Shown: positions 52,911 to 63,156 of the stretch, piece by piece
Layout of the letters: each line of letters opens with the position of its first letter
How positions within the stretch are numbered: the first letter of the stretch is position 1
Source: Skeletonema tropicum
Taxonomy: Eukaryota; Bacillariophyta; Thalassiosirophyceae; Thalassiosirales; Thalassiosiraceae
Reading direction: 5' to 3'
NCBI GenBank assembly: GCA_037178625.1
Contig: CM074137.1
Span: 992,001 to 1,056,000 of the forward strand
DNA: 64,000 bases
Made by a program: the position numbers and the translations under genes
The notes under the pieces: model-generated
Seen by the model: the letters and a program-made list of their open reading frames with translations, nothing else
Told to the model about the DNA's origin: nothing
Databases searched by the model: none

Positions 52911-55900
52911 ATGGGCGGCCACTCGCATCGAGCCGGAAAGCTCAAACAAACCAACAAAAAGAACAAACGATCCACCGCCTCCAAGCGTAGTAAGAACCGA
53001 CTCCAAGGAGGAAAAGTTGCCGGCTCGTCCAGCGGTGGTGCACGCAAATCACTCAAAGCATCCACAACCAATGAAGGTTCTGCCAAAGCCAATCGATTAA
53101 ACGCCGCAAAGCAAAAACGAGATGCGTCCAAAAAGGCTTTATTGCAAGCTCGTCGTGGCTTACTTGCATCTGTGGCATCGTCTGTGGGTATTTCCGCCTC
53201 TAAAGCGTTATCGTCCCCACCTCCACGAGTTGTGGGTATCATTTCCTTATCAGAGCAAGAAGGAGAATTGGAAGAGTGTGTACGACAGTTTGTAGTTGGT
53301 GGTGCCGATAAGGTTATTGCATGTGAGAGTGATGGGACAAGGAGAACTGTGACTGCGTCGTATAGTGCTCATGCCAAGGGTGGACAACCACATTTGACAC
53401 TCTTGACCAACTCGACGTCGTTTCATCCGCAATATGCATCGAGTTACAGTGAGGAAGATGCATCGGTCAATGCTGCACTTGATCTCTGCCGTGTTTGTGA
53501 TTTGGTGCTGTTTTTGGTGGATAGTAGTTCTGTCACTTCGTCATTGGCCATTCATGCTGGTAGTGGTGGATGTGGTAGTGGTAGTAGTGTAGGAGGAGGA
53601 ATGAGTATTGCTGGGACATCCATCAAGACTTCGGCCAATACGGCACATTTGGACCATTTGATTAGTGAGCGTGGTGATCGGATTTTGACTGCGATTAAGG
53701 CACAGGGTATGCCTACACCTGTTACCTTGATTGTTCATAAAGAGATTGATGGGGATGGTTCTCCTCAAACTATTGGTGGCACCATTGATTTGAATGCAAC
53801 TGATGATGCAATGCAAGATGATGACGAAGAAGAAGAAGAAGATGAATATGAAGAAGCCATGTCTATGGGAGTTACGACTCATCGATCCACCAAATCAATT
53901 CGACGTACGCATATTCGTCGTCGGGCTGAGTTGAAGAAGTACATTTCACGGTTTGCAACAACTGAATTTGGTGAGAATTCCAAGGTGTTTGAGATTGATA
54001 TTGCGACAGGAACAACAACTTCGACCGGAAGTGGAGATTCGATGGACGACATTGCAAGTGTGAATACCAGTGCCACTAGTACCATGACAACAAAAACACA
54101 ATCAGAGACATCCTGCGCTGCACTGATCCGAATGTTATGTACCATGTCCGCGTCTGGTACAAGCTGGGTAGCAGAAGCTTCTCGGCCCTTTCTCGTCACA
54201 GATGGCAGTGATAGTGCTCCGTGCAAGGACATCAAAGCAGTGCAATATGATGAACTGACGCAAGAGTTAAAACTCACAGGATATATTCGTGGAAATAGTC
54301 CTTGGAATGTCAATCATCTGGCTCACGTTCCTCATCTTGGGACATTTGCTGTGAAAGACATCAAACTGGCTGGCTTAGGTGCGAATGGGGATCAATTGCC
54401 CCCAATTGTTGCAATGGGAAGGAAACAACGAGTCAAAAAGAATGACGGCAACGTGACAATGAGCAGCAATTCTTCGTCGAATGGTGGCATTCTGCTAGCA
54501 GAATCTAATCCAGAAGAGCGTGAATCATTAGAAATGTTCGCATCACCCGATGCTTTGGAGGGTGAGCAGAATCTTATCGGATTTGATGAAGATGGATTTG
54601 ATTTAGACGGTGATGATGATGCCGGCGATAAAAAGAGTGATGTGTTTCAACCAGGAACGTCACGTCCCGCTGGATGGTCTGACTACCAATCAGCGTGGCT
54701 TGATGCCATTGGTGAAGATGAGGAGGATGCGGAAGATCGTGGAGAATTGGCATATGCTCTGAACAAGAAGAATGGAGATGCGACTACCGTTGGAGGTGGT
54801 GATGCATTCATGGACGACGATGTGGATGTTAATGCCGAAGAGAAACGAGCATTGCTTGCTCAGCGCAAACAAGATCGTCAAAATGACCTTCAATTCCCCG
54901 ATGAGGTGGATTATGAAGAAGAAGGTGCGGCACGTGATCGATATGCACGTTATCGCAGTCTCAAGAGTTTCCGAAAGAGTTATTGGGATCCCAAGGAAAA
55001 TTTGCCAGATTCGTATGGTGCTGTGTACCACTTTAGCAGCTTCAAGGCAACGCAGAAGGATGTGATGCTTGATATGAAGGACATGAGCGATATTGTGATG
55101 AAGAAAGGTTGTGGTGTAAATGTTTCTTCCAACAATGATGGTGATGCTGACATGAATGATTCGGACGATGAGGAGGAAGAGGCCATTGCACGAGCATGTG
55201 TCCCTTCTGGTGCATATGTAACCATCACTCTAGAAGACGTGCCTTCACAGTCCTACGCTCGACTCTCTCCAGATACTATACTAACTGCAGTATCTCTCCT
55301 ACCTCACGAAAACAAGGTCTCTGTGATTCACATGGGTCTTTCTCAGTCTGTAAAATGTGAGAATGATCCCGAGGTTCCAATTAAGAGCAAGGATGTCCTC
55401 ACCTTCCGATGCGGATGGAGGACTTGGCAAGGCCGCCCGATCTTCTCCCAAAACAACTTAAATAGTGACAAGCACAAGTTCGAACGTTACATGCCAACAG
55501 GAGGTGCCTTCTTTGCGTGCACAGTCTTTGGACCAGTGACATATGCTCCTTGTCCTGTCCTCATGTTCCGTGAGGCAGCTGAGAGTGAGAGCCTTGACAG
55601 CAAGAGACGAGAGTTTTTAGCTCATGGGACTATGCTTGGTGCTGATGCTGATAGGATTGTATTGAAGAGGATTATCCTGACAGGGTATCCTACCCGAGTC
55701 CACAAGAGACATGCCACAGTCAAGTACATGTTTTACAATCCGGATGATGTCAGGTGGTTCATGCCAGCAGGCTTGACAACCAAGCATGGACTGCAGGGAA
55801 ATATTCTGCAGAGTGTGGGAGATCACGGTGTAATGAAGTGTCTATTCAATGCTCCCATCAAGCAGCACGATACTGTCTGCCTTTCCTTGTACAAGAGAAT

Positions 55901-55958
55901 TTATCCCAAGTTGGCACCCACTGGGGATGAGGAAGGACAACACCTTGTTGTCTTGTAA
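52911..55958 (+). CDS. TSR1: Ribosome biogenesis protein TSR1
   Basis: 1015 residues from the ATG at 52911, which gives the family start MGGHSHRAGKLKQTNKKNKR. TSR1 is a BMS1-related, GTPase-like factor that caps the pre-40S particle during late small-subunit maturation. Visible are the basic N-terminus, a P-loop-less GTPase-like domain (PPPRVVGIISLSEQEGELEE, CDLVLFLVDSSSVTSS), acidic inserts, FPDEVDYEEEGAARDRYARY with SFRKSYWDPKENLPDSY, and the C-terminal domain (MFYNPDDVRWFMPAGLTTKH, GDHGVMKCLFNAPIKQHDTV). The protein is longer than the yeast or human forms because of Ser/Gly and acidic inserts. No intron. Confidence 0.95.
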   Translation: MGGHSHRAGKLKQTNKKNKRSTASKRSKNRLQGGKVAGSSSGGARKSLKASTTNEGSAKANRLNAAKQKRDASKKALLQARRGLLASVASSVGISASKALSSPPPRVVGIISLSEQEGELEECVRQFVVGGADKVIACESDGTRRTVTASYSAHAKGGQPHLTLLTNSTSFHPQYASSYSEEDASVNAALDLCRVCDLVLFLVDSSSVTSSLAIHAGSGGCGSGSSVGGGMSIAGTSIKTSANTAHLDHLISERGDRILTAIKAQGMPTPVTLIVHKEIDGDGSPQTIGGTIDLNATDDAMQDDDEEEEEDEYEEAMSMGVTTHRSTKSIRRTHIRRRAELKKYISRFATTEFGENSKVFEIDIATGTTTSTGSGDSMDDIASVNTSATSTMTTKTQSETSCAALIRMLCTMSASGTSWVAEASRPFLVTDGSDSAPCKDIKAVQYDELTQELKLTGYIRGNSPWNVNHLAHVPHLGTFAVKDIKLAGLGANGDQLPPIVAMGRKQRVKKNDGNVTMSSNSSSNGGILLAESNPEERESLEMFASPDALEGEQNLIGFDEDGFDLDGDDDAGDKKSDVFQPGTSRPAGWSDYQSAWLDAIGEDEEDAEDRGELAYALNKKNGDATTVGGGDAFMDDDVDVNAEEKRALLAQRKQDRQNDLQFPDEVDYEEEGAARDRYARYRSLKSFRKSYWDPKENLPDSYGAVYHFSSFKATQKDVMLDMKDMSDIVMKKGCGVNVSSNNDGDADMNDSDDEEEEAIARACVPSGAYVTITLEDVPSQSYARLSPDTILTAVSLLPHENKVSVIHMGLSQSVKCENDPEVPIKSKDVLTFRCGWRTWQGRPIFSQNNLNSDKHKFERYMPTGGAFFACTVFGPVTYAPCPVLMFREAAESESLDSKRREFLAHGTMLGADADRIVLKRIILTGYPTRVHKRHATVKYMFYNPDDVRWFMPAGLTTKHGLQGNILQSVGDHGVMKCLFNAPIKQHDTVCLSLYKRIYPKLAPTGDEEGQHLVVL

Positions 55959-56199
55959 CGTTTGTCATGGGGTAGTTACTTTAGGTCAATAATGAATAGA
56001 AGGTTAACTTTATTGGCTATTGTAATCTGGCTATTGTAATCCAGAGCACTTTACAGTGATACACAAGTTGGATTTGTCAAGGTAGGTATTGCTCAAGGTA
56101 TTCAGCTTAAACCGCCCAGCCCTGCTATATCTCTGTCACCTTCGTTCTAGTATAAAAATAAATATGCTACATCATCTTCTCCCAAATCCTTACAATTAA

Positions 56200-56762
56200 T
56201 TATAACTCCTTCGTTGGTGGCAAATCAGGCAAATAAACACCAAACCTCTTCTTCATTGCAACTCGCTGACTGCTGAATTTATCATCAGGTGAGAAACGAG
56301 CAGGGTGTGCGCTTTCTGTCACTTTCTTTTCTGGGTTGAATTTCTGTTGATGTGAATTGTATTGTCATGTTATACAATCAGCCATTCAAGTTTGAAGCGT
56401 AGATAAAGTGGGAATGAAGGTCAAAAAGAGGATGGGGATAAGAAACTGATGTGTTAGATTTGAAACAGAATTGAAATTGGGACATCAAGCAACGTTGAAG
56501 ATAGGCTCAAGAGAATATTGCGTATAGTCAAGATGAGCATCGCCATTGAACGAAAAGTTCTCGGACTGGTGCCAGCATCTAAAGTCTCTTCATTGCCAAG
56601 ACATTTTAAGTTTTTCATGCCATCAAATCGTTAACACATGATGTCGACATCAGGTTGACATCAATTTGCACATCATATGTTACATGAGAGATCACGACAG
56701 GTACACACCTTGAGCGTATAAACCCGCTTGCCATCCTTGTCTAAATAGTACATAAGATGCAT
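56200..56762 (-). CDS. NOP10: H/ACA ribonucleoprotein subunit NOP10
   Basis: Two small exons. Exon 1 (56762-56709) encodes [18 protein letters not shown]. Exon 2 (56343-56200) encodes [40 protein letters not shown] and a short tail. The borders are GTGTGT and CAACAG, phase 0, and the product is 65 residues, the usual NOP10 size. NOP10 is a core protein of H/ACA RNPs, which guide pseudouridylation and, in animals, form part of telomerase. The intron of 365 nt is several times longer than most others here. It is convergent with TSR1 and divergent from SmD3. Confidence 0.93.
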
Positions 56763-57293
56763 CTTGGGCGGTCTGTTGGATTATAGTAGGTGGGTTTGTT
56801 GGTCGTTTACTCCCTACTAGGTCGGCGTTATGGCATTATGGCAGATGCATGCAGATGGTCAGCCACTTTTGGGAGGTTTTGTCTGCGAACGACATACAGA
56901 CCACCATTTTCATTTTCCCCGGATCTCCCATTCCCATTTCCAACACTATAACACCAGCACTATCACTATCATTGAGTGAGATTGTGTGCCCTATTATCCT
57001 CCTATTATCACCATCATCTTCCATTGGTCGGCGCCTGATATCCTGTGGAAAAGAATTCAATCACTTACAATCTTTATTATCATCGTTTCATTACTCACTG
57101 CAGAAGTGGTGGTCGTGTTCATTACTAATTCTCGAACAATTACACAAGATAGATATCGGATATTACATTATTTATTTGAAATCAAATCAATATCATAGAT
57201 TTTTGGCTCGGAGATAGTGTCACAGACGGGCCAATTGCAAAACACCCCAGAAAAATATAATTACCTCACAATATATACACAAACTAATCCATC
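56763..57293. promoter_or_regulatory. Divergent NOP10/SmD3 promoter region
   Basis: 530 bp between the starts of two essential RNA-machinery genes. The sequence is AT-rich toward SmD3 (AATATAATTACCTCACAATATATACAC just before its ATG, in shorter runs). No defined element is identified. Confidence 0.5.
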
Positions 57294-57635
57294 ATGAGCA
57301 ACGTCGGCGTCCCAATACAACTCCTCTACGAAGCCGAGGGCATGAAAGTCACCGTCGAATTAAAATCGGGTGAAATCTACCGTGGCCTACTCCTCAACGC
57401 AGAAGATACAATGAATATGACATTAACGGATGTAGTACGTACGGCAAGGAATGGACAAGTTTCGAAATTGCCCACAGTGTATTTACGGGGGAGTGGGGTA
57501 CGGTTTATTGCCCTGCCGGATTTGTTGAGGAATGCTCCGGCGTTTAAGAAGGTTGCTAGTATGAAGGCTAGTATGGAGGCGGAGAGGGGGAGTGGTGTTG
57601 GTGGTGGTGGTGGAGTGAAACGAAAGAGAGAGTAA
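57294..57635 (+). CDS. SNRPD3: Small nuclear ribonucleoprotein Sm D3
   Basis: 113 residues, intronless. Sm D3 is one of seven Sm proteins that ring the U1, U2, U4 and U5 snRNAs. Sm1 motif: VPIQLLYEAEGMKVTVELKS then GEIYRGLLLNAEDTMNMTL, with the D3-typical G-E-x-YRG and the Asn of the RNA-binding loop. Sm2 motif: VYLRGSGVRFIALPD, then LLRNAPAFK, as in D3. The tail is short, Gly-rich and ends KRKRE. Animal D3 has an Arg-Gly repeat tail; here only Gly and Lys/Arg remain. Confidence 0.95.
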   Translation: MSNVGVPIQLLYEAEGMKVTVELKSGEIYRGLLLNAEDTMNMTLTDVVRTARNGQVSKLPTVYLRGSGVRFIALPDLLRNAPAFKKVASMKASMEAERGSGVGGGGGVKRKRE

Positions 57636-57978
57636 AAGGTGCTGATGATGTTGTGGCTTTCGTTCATCCGGGTTCTGGATTAAGACGATAGAATGCAGTA
57701 CGGAGATAGGGGAGTGGGCAGATTGGCCATCAAATTGGTTGAGGTGAGTATAGCTCTCCTCGTCAATTACCAGATCAAATGATTAGAAGAAAGTCCACTG
57801 ACAGAGTTGACAGAGCAACTTTCTTGATAAAGTCCTTACATAAAGTATTCATTGATTCTTCAGAGCAAAAACTTCTAGTCTTCCTCTTCCTCCAATTCTT
57901 ATCCACAACCAATCTTTCCAACGATAAAAGGCACTGCACAAAACTATTTTAATATATCTTTTGCTCTCTAGCTAATAT
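57636..57978. other. Convergent intergenic region
   Basis: Between the stops of SmD3 and plastid bL17. AT-rich toward the right, presumably two 3' UTRs. Nothing else is seen. Confidence 0.5.
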
Positions 57979-58732
57979 TTAAACAAGTTCAATCACTGCC
58001 ATCTTGGCATTATCTCCCTGCCTGGGCATAGTCCTCAACACACGAGTGTAACCTCCCTCCCTATCCGAATACCTCTCAGGGGCAGCCTCGAACAAAGCAT
58101 GGACCAAATCCTTATCATAAATCCATCCAAGAGCCTGACGTCTAGCATGAAGATCTCCTCTCTTTCCCAATTGAATCATGTGATCAACGTGTTTACGAAC
58201 TGCCTTGGCACGGACAAGGGTAGTCTTGATACGTCCGTGACGGATGATTTCAGTGGTGAGTGCACGCAAAAGAGCCTTGCGCTGATCGGCGGGCTTGCCG
58301 AGCTTGGCAACCTTCTTTCTGTGGCGCATCATGTTAAGTTCGGATGTGCGGGAGGAAGTGCGGGGTGCGGCAATTGGTGTTTGGGAGACTGTGGAGATGT
58401 GGGTTCCGGTGAAGGAGGTGGCGCCTGGAGCTGTGAATTTGATGAAGGAAAATATACATGAGACGTGTCAGTGAAATAATCATTTACAGGCAGGAATAAT
58501 TTTGTGGATTGTTAGCCTCCATTGCTGTGTAGTTCTATCCATTGAATACTGCGGGCCACGAGCCGGATTCGGAAGCATAATTAACTTCATCTCAACGCCA
58601 AGATTAGCTTCCTGATCGGCTTTATAGCCGTCCAGAGCTCCAGAATAATTATCATGTCCTCCCTCTGCAGCACTCACCAAAGGCCGAAGCCCCGGCAACC
58701 AATACCGAGCATAGAATAGCAGTGACCTTCAT
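57979..58732 (-). CDS. Plastid ribosomal protein bL17, nuclear-encoded
   Basis: Two exons: 58732-58678 ([18 protein letters not shown]) and 58430-57979, with a 247-nt intron (GTGAGT ... TTCACAG), phase 1, 168 residues. The junction rebuilds ASAF-APG, a textbook diatom plastid signal-peptide site, followed by a Ser/Thr/Arg transit stretch. The mature protein starts [20 protein letters not shown] and carries the bL17 core: [40 protein letters not shown], and [20 protein letters not shown]. It is part of the plastid 50S subunit near the exit tunnel. A downstream ATG would skip the presequence and mislead annotation. It shares its promoter with the gene at 58997. Confidence 0.93.
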
Positions 58733-58996
58733 GATGTCTATTGTAATACTACACGTTGTTTATCGCCGCTATTATTCGATTGCTGGAAGGCAGGGGCGTC
58801 GAGTTGTCGAGCCCTCAAAATTTACTTGTGGAGGGGGAGATGAGGCCAAACCTACTAATTCCTACGTACAATCTCTCTTTGTTGTTAGTGCGTCAGCGAG
58901 AACCAACACATCAAAAACGAAAGCAAATGCACGCACACCGGAGTCGTTTGCATCAGCTGATCGCCACCACTACAATCATAGAGCAGTAACAACACC
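58733..58996. promoter_or_regulatory. Bidirectional promoter of two plastid-protein genes
   Basis: 264 bp separate the two ATGs of genes that run apart, both encoding ASAF-type presequences. The stretch has no open frame common to either gene. A shared promoter is inferred from the layout. Confidence 0.6.
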
Positions 58997-59653
58997 ATGA
59001 GAACTTTTATTGTTGCCGCTTTAATTGCTGGGGCTTCCGCCTTCGGTACGTAATGGACTGCTTGTCGAGAGGATAGGCGGCGGTAGTATTGTTCACAACA
59101 TCACATCACTGCAATTTATGGGTCCACGTGGCGTTGAGAACAGTGCTTGTGATCGGATGGAATGAAGGCAATAATGAATGTAATCAGAACAATCTTGGAA
59201 GGAGTTTGGATCTGTAATATTGTGGAGAAGCAGTGTGGCCTAACGTGTCGCTGTTGCTCATTAATGCAAAGTCATGTTTTCTAACTCTGCATTTTATTTT
59301 CTTCAATCAAATAATTAACAGGCGTCCAACCCATGGCCAGCAGCCGTCCTTCCACCGCCCTCAACGAGTTCCTCTCCCCCGAGGATCGCGCTGATAAAAT
59401 CGCACGATGGGGCGAGATCCGTGCAATGTCGGCTGATGAGGCTGCTGCCAACCTTGCCGGTGAAGAGCTCGAGGCATACAACAGATACTACGAAGAGGTT
59501 CGTGAAGGAGTTTTGAAAATGCAAGAATTAGCTGGCTTGATGATGAAGGATGTAGAGCCTCCCAGAATCAAGCCCAAGACTAAGAACCAGAGGAAGAGGG
59601 ATAAGTGGGCTCTTGTTCAGAGGAGGGAGGCTGCCAAGGCTGCTGCTGAATAA
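58997..59653 (+). CDS. Small plastid-targeted protein, function unknown
   Basis: Exon 1 (58997-59045) encodes MRTFIVAALIAGASAF plus one base. Exon 2 is 59322-59653. Borders are GTACGT and TTAACAG, phase 1, 126 residues, with an intron of 276 nt. ASAF marks a plastid signal peptide; VQPMASSRPSTALNEF is transit-like. The mature part is helical and charged (EDRADKIARWGEIRAMSADE, LEAYNRYYEEVREGVLKMQE) and ends in a very basic tail (KPKTKNQRKRDKWALVQRRE). That tail, and the head-to-head partner bL17, hint at a link to the plastid ribosome or RNA, but I recognise no family. Confidence 0.8.
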
Positions 59654-59888
59654 ATGCATTGCAAATAATGGTGATCGCTTATCATGATGTATTTTTGTCT
59701 CTTTAAGAATGAAAAACGATGTTAGTTACTCACAAATCAACTGCTGAGATTTTATTGTATGAGTGCCTGAGATGTGTTGCTTTTTGAAGACTGAAGTAGG
59801 CTGTGATTTGAAAACCTCTTTTGTTGTGTTACTATTATAAACTGAGATGAAAATCTTCCGCCCCTCTCTATACCATGCAAGCCACTTC

Positions 59889-61268
59889 TTATGCCACTTT
59901 CATCATGTGCCGGGCTTGCACAAACACACCCACAAGCGAAGCTGTTTGCAACTTTTCATCTGTACCAAAAGCTAATCGATGCTCTACTCCACTCATTCCG
60001 TCCAGTAGCACAGCCATTACTCCTGGAGGCAAGTCCAGTTCAGAAACAAGAGTGGTAAAGTCCGTCAAAACATCCGTCCTGAAAAGTAAATGAAGGTACA
60101 AGTGTTTCACGTGAGCACAACTCGTTACAGAATGCAGCAAAGTATGAAACTGACGATTGGAATTTGGAATGTACTCACAATGCATATCCCTTCGTTGTAC
60201 ACATATCTGTAAGCTTTTCATAAGCATCCCGAAACTCCAAATTCATTAGCCAATCCATGGCAATCGTCACATCCTTCGGCAGCGGCGCTCCACTTGTCAT
60301 ATAAACACTATGCTCATTCACAACCTCGCTTGACATGGCAGTACTCTGCAACAAGTTCAACACCCGTCTCATATCACCCCCACTCAAATTCAAAATGGCA
60401 TTCATCCCATCCTCCGTATAATTCACTTTCTCTGCATCAGCCACCTCCAACAATCGACTACGAATCTGATGCTGCTGCAACGGGGCAAATCGAAACCTCG
60501 TACAACGACTTTGCAACGCGGGTATAATCTTGCTCACATAATTGCAAATCAAACAAAATCGTGCATTTTTGGTATGTTTTTCAATGACTCGTCGTAACGC
60601 GAATTGTGCATCGGATGTCATGGCATCTGCCTCATCTAGAATAATTAATTTGATGCCTTTGTGGAAGAGTTGACGTGTCCCAGCGAATTCTTTGATTTCG
60701 TTTCGGACTACGTCGATACCACGTGAGTCGGATGCATTGAGTTCGAGGGCCATGGAGGAGTAGGCTGCTGTGGATCCGTACATTCGTTTTGCGGCAGCGA
60801 CTATGGTCGATGTCTGTGAGATGGTGAGGAGTTAGTGTTTGTTGCATTTAATGAATGAATTGGTCCTCTTGCATTCGTGTCGCGTGCACTAACATGTGTA
60901 CACATCACATACACCAATACCACCCATACTGATATTCTAGCCTCAGAGCCAGCTATTCCACTCACCTTTCCAGTTCCAGGCGGTCCATACAGTAACAAAT
61001 GCGGCAAATTGTCATTGTCAATCAACTTAGTCAATATGCTAACAATATCTTCATGTGCCACGAGATCTTCCAGTTTGGCAGGTCGGTATTTTTCTACCCA
61101 TGGCATTTGTATGCTTTCATCTGGGATGGAGTGGCGCTTGTTGACCTTGATGGTTGGCTTGTCGTCGTCGGTTTCCATCTTTGCTACTCCCGTCATGCTT
61201 GTTGTGTCGTCCTCGCGTCTTGGGTGTAGTTGTTGCCTCCGTACTACGCGTCCAGCAAACAATGACAT
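59889..61268 (-). CDS. RFC5: Replication factor C small subunit (RFC5; Rfc3 in yeast)
   Basis: Three exons: 61268-60966, 60813-60179 and 60078-59889. Introns are 152 and 100 nt (GTGAGT donors, CACAG and TTTCAG acceptors), phases agree, 375 residues. RFC loads the PCNA clamp during DNA replication. N-terminal arm rich in Arg/Asp, then MPWVEKYRPAKLEDLVAHED, Walker A YGPPGTGK-TST (split by intron 1), LELNASDSRGIDVVRNEIK, Walker B LIILDEADAMTSDAQFALRR, SRC motif IPALQSRCTRFRF and sensor 2 LSGGDMRRVLNLLQS. The order and DEAD box match RFC5 rather than RFC2 or RFC4. Divergent from inhibitor-2. Confidence 0.92.
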
Positions 61269-61562
61269 TGGATTGGTTCAGACAAAAGGAATCAGGGTTC
61301 TCTTCTTTGTTTTAGGGGGCTTCTTTGCCCAAGTTAGGGGTATTGGCCCCCCCTTCAACCCCAAGGTGGACTTTTGTAAGCAAATTATCTACACCTTCCG
61401 CCCCTGACGTCCCCAAAAATAGAGGACTTCCCCTTCAGATCCCTATTCGCTCGCTTCATTTTTCACTTCCTTCGATCGATTTTACATTTTTCCCTCATTT
61501 ATCCGTCCATAACGCATGAAACCGAAGGCATTGACACCAATAGAGCGAAATATAACAATACA

Positions 61563-62300
61563 ATGGACTTGACAAACATCAAAATGCCTCCAGCAGACAC
61601 GGTTCATCCCATTCTCAAGCATCCGCGAGACGAGGGATCACCGATCAAAGCCTCCAACGCAGCGGCGGCACCAGCGGCAGGCGTCAAATCAAAAGCGGAT
61701 AAATCCAGACACATAGCTTGGGATGAACATGCAATTGAAGAGCATGATTTACTAAGAGGTACTCGGATGAAGGTGCGTCTGATTCTAGTCTAGAGGTTTT
61801 TGACCTGGTTACCACTGATGTGCAAATATTCAAGCTCACATATCTCATGTTCATTTGCATATATTTCTACTATCAAATTGATAATCCAAAACAAAACCCG
61901 GAAAAAGATTGACGAACCCAACACACCCTATACCCACTACGATCATCACTCCGACGAAGAATCCACCTCCTCAGGACGCCACCCCCGCTCCCCAGACGAA
62001 AATCATCCACATCACGAGAAAAACTCCCTTGCCAATCAATGGGGTGACATCTCCTCCAAACTCCAAGCTGTGGCAGATAAGCGAGATGCGTGTCCGTTGT
62101 CACCGGCGCCGTCACGAGATTCGGTCATGAGTGATGAAGAAGAGAAGATTAAGGCAGAGGAGCGTGAGAAGAAGTTTAAGGATATGAGGAAGAAGCATTA
62201 TAATGAGGCGGAGATGATGAGGAAGTGGAGGGAGCAACATGCAAATATGGATGATGAGGACGAGGATGAAGATGACGATGATGAAAAGATGAAGGAGTAG
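61563..62300 (+). CDS. PPP1R2: Protein phosphatase 1 inhibitor 2
   Basis: Two exons, 61563-61772 and 61908-62300, with a 135-nt intron (GTGCGT ... AAAAAG), phase 0, 200 residues. Inhibitor-2 is a disordered regulator that binds PP1. Motifs in order: HPILKHPRDEGSPI (the SILK-type start), SRHIAWDEHAIEEHDLLRGT, RMK-IDEPNTPYTHYD (the KIDEPxTPY block, rebuilt across the intron), and the C-terminal helix FKDMRKKHYNEAEMMRKWRE with an acidic tail. The acceptor is weak (GAAAAAG) but the joined motif supports it. Confidence 0.92.
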
Positions 62301-63156
62301 AAGTAGAAGTGAACAGATTTTGTGTATAATTTAGGAAGGTAGACGCAAAACGCAATAAGGGATGATGATGCAACAAGCCTCGCGACACAATATTAACGAG
62401 TCTTTCAATCAAAGCTTACCATGATATAAGCCGGCAGATACCTTAGAAGGGACATTTATCTTCCTTGAAATTAGATTATAACGTATCCCTCTAAATTGTC
62501 AGTAGCCTGGTCATCGCGAACAGCTGCGAGATTGATTTGGAGGTAGTGAGGAGCAATAATTCTATATCCATATCTGTCATGAGCTGCATATTCCTTCATT
62601 GAGATCGTCTGATTTGAAAGGAGAGAGCCAGAGGAACGTGTCCAATGATCAAAATTGGTAGTCCATGGCATGAGGTGAATGTACCATTACATTAGGACCT
62701 TTCCTTGTTTGGTTGTTTGGCCACAGGCAACAACATTGATGTCCAGAGACCAGCTGCGAGCCCCGTGCAAAGAGTCAATGCATGAAAGGCTGATTGATTC
62801 CCTGGCCTTGCTCTGAATTCATAATAACCAATGGCACCACAGCACTTCTAAGTACTTAGTAGCTTGCAACCTGAGTTCCCAGACAAGCTTTTCGAATCCA
62901 TCCACTTGACAACTCTCCTCTTTCCGATTTACTCTCATTTCCCATTTCTGTATCGCGGTTGTGGGTATCTTGAAGATTTTGCCAACGTCACAGCTTGAAT
63001 CTTTCACCGCGCCCCACCGCGATGATTTTTTTCATCGGCATCGGCTCCATGATAAGTATTGTATCTTTCCGCCCGGCTTGGCTTTGGCTTGGTACACTAT
63101 CCAGATAATAATATCTAGGACACGTTCACTAGCAACGCAGTTATTGTTTGAAGAAG
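62301..63156. other. Intergenic spacer before FtsZ
   Basis: No convincing gene. A minus frame at 62671-62471 (MPWTTNFDHWTRSSGSLLSN..., 66 codons) is intact, with no recognisable domain and a stop just upstream. The FtsZ promoter lies in the right part. No repeat is seen. Confidence 0.5.

Noticed and set aside
62471..62671. 66-codon minus frame MPWTTNFDHW...
   Set aside because: An upstream stop closes the frame, no splice site or domain supports it, and length alone is not evidence.
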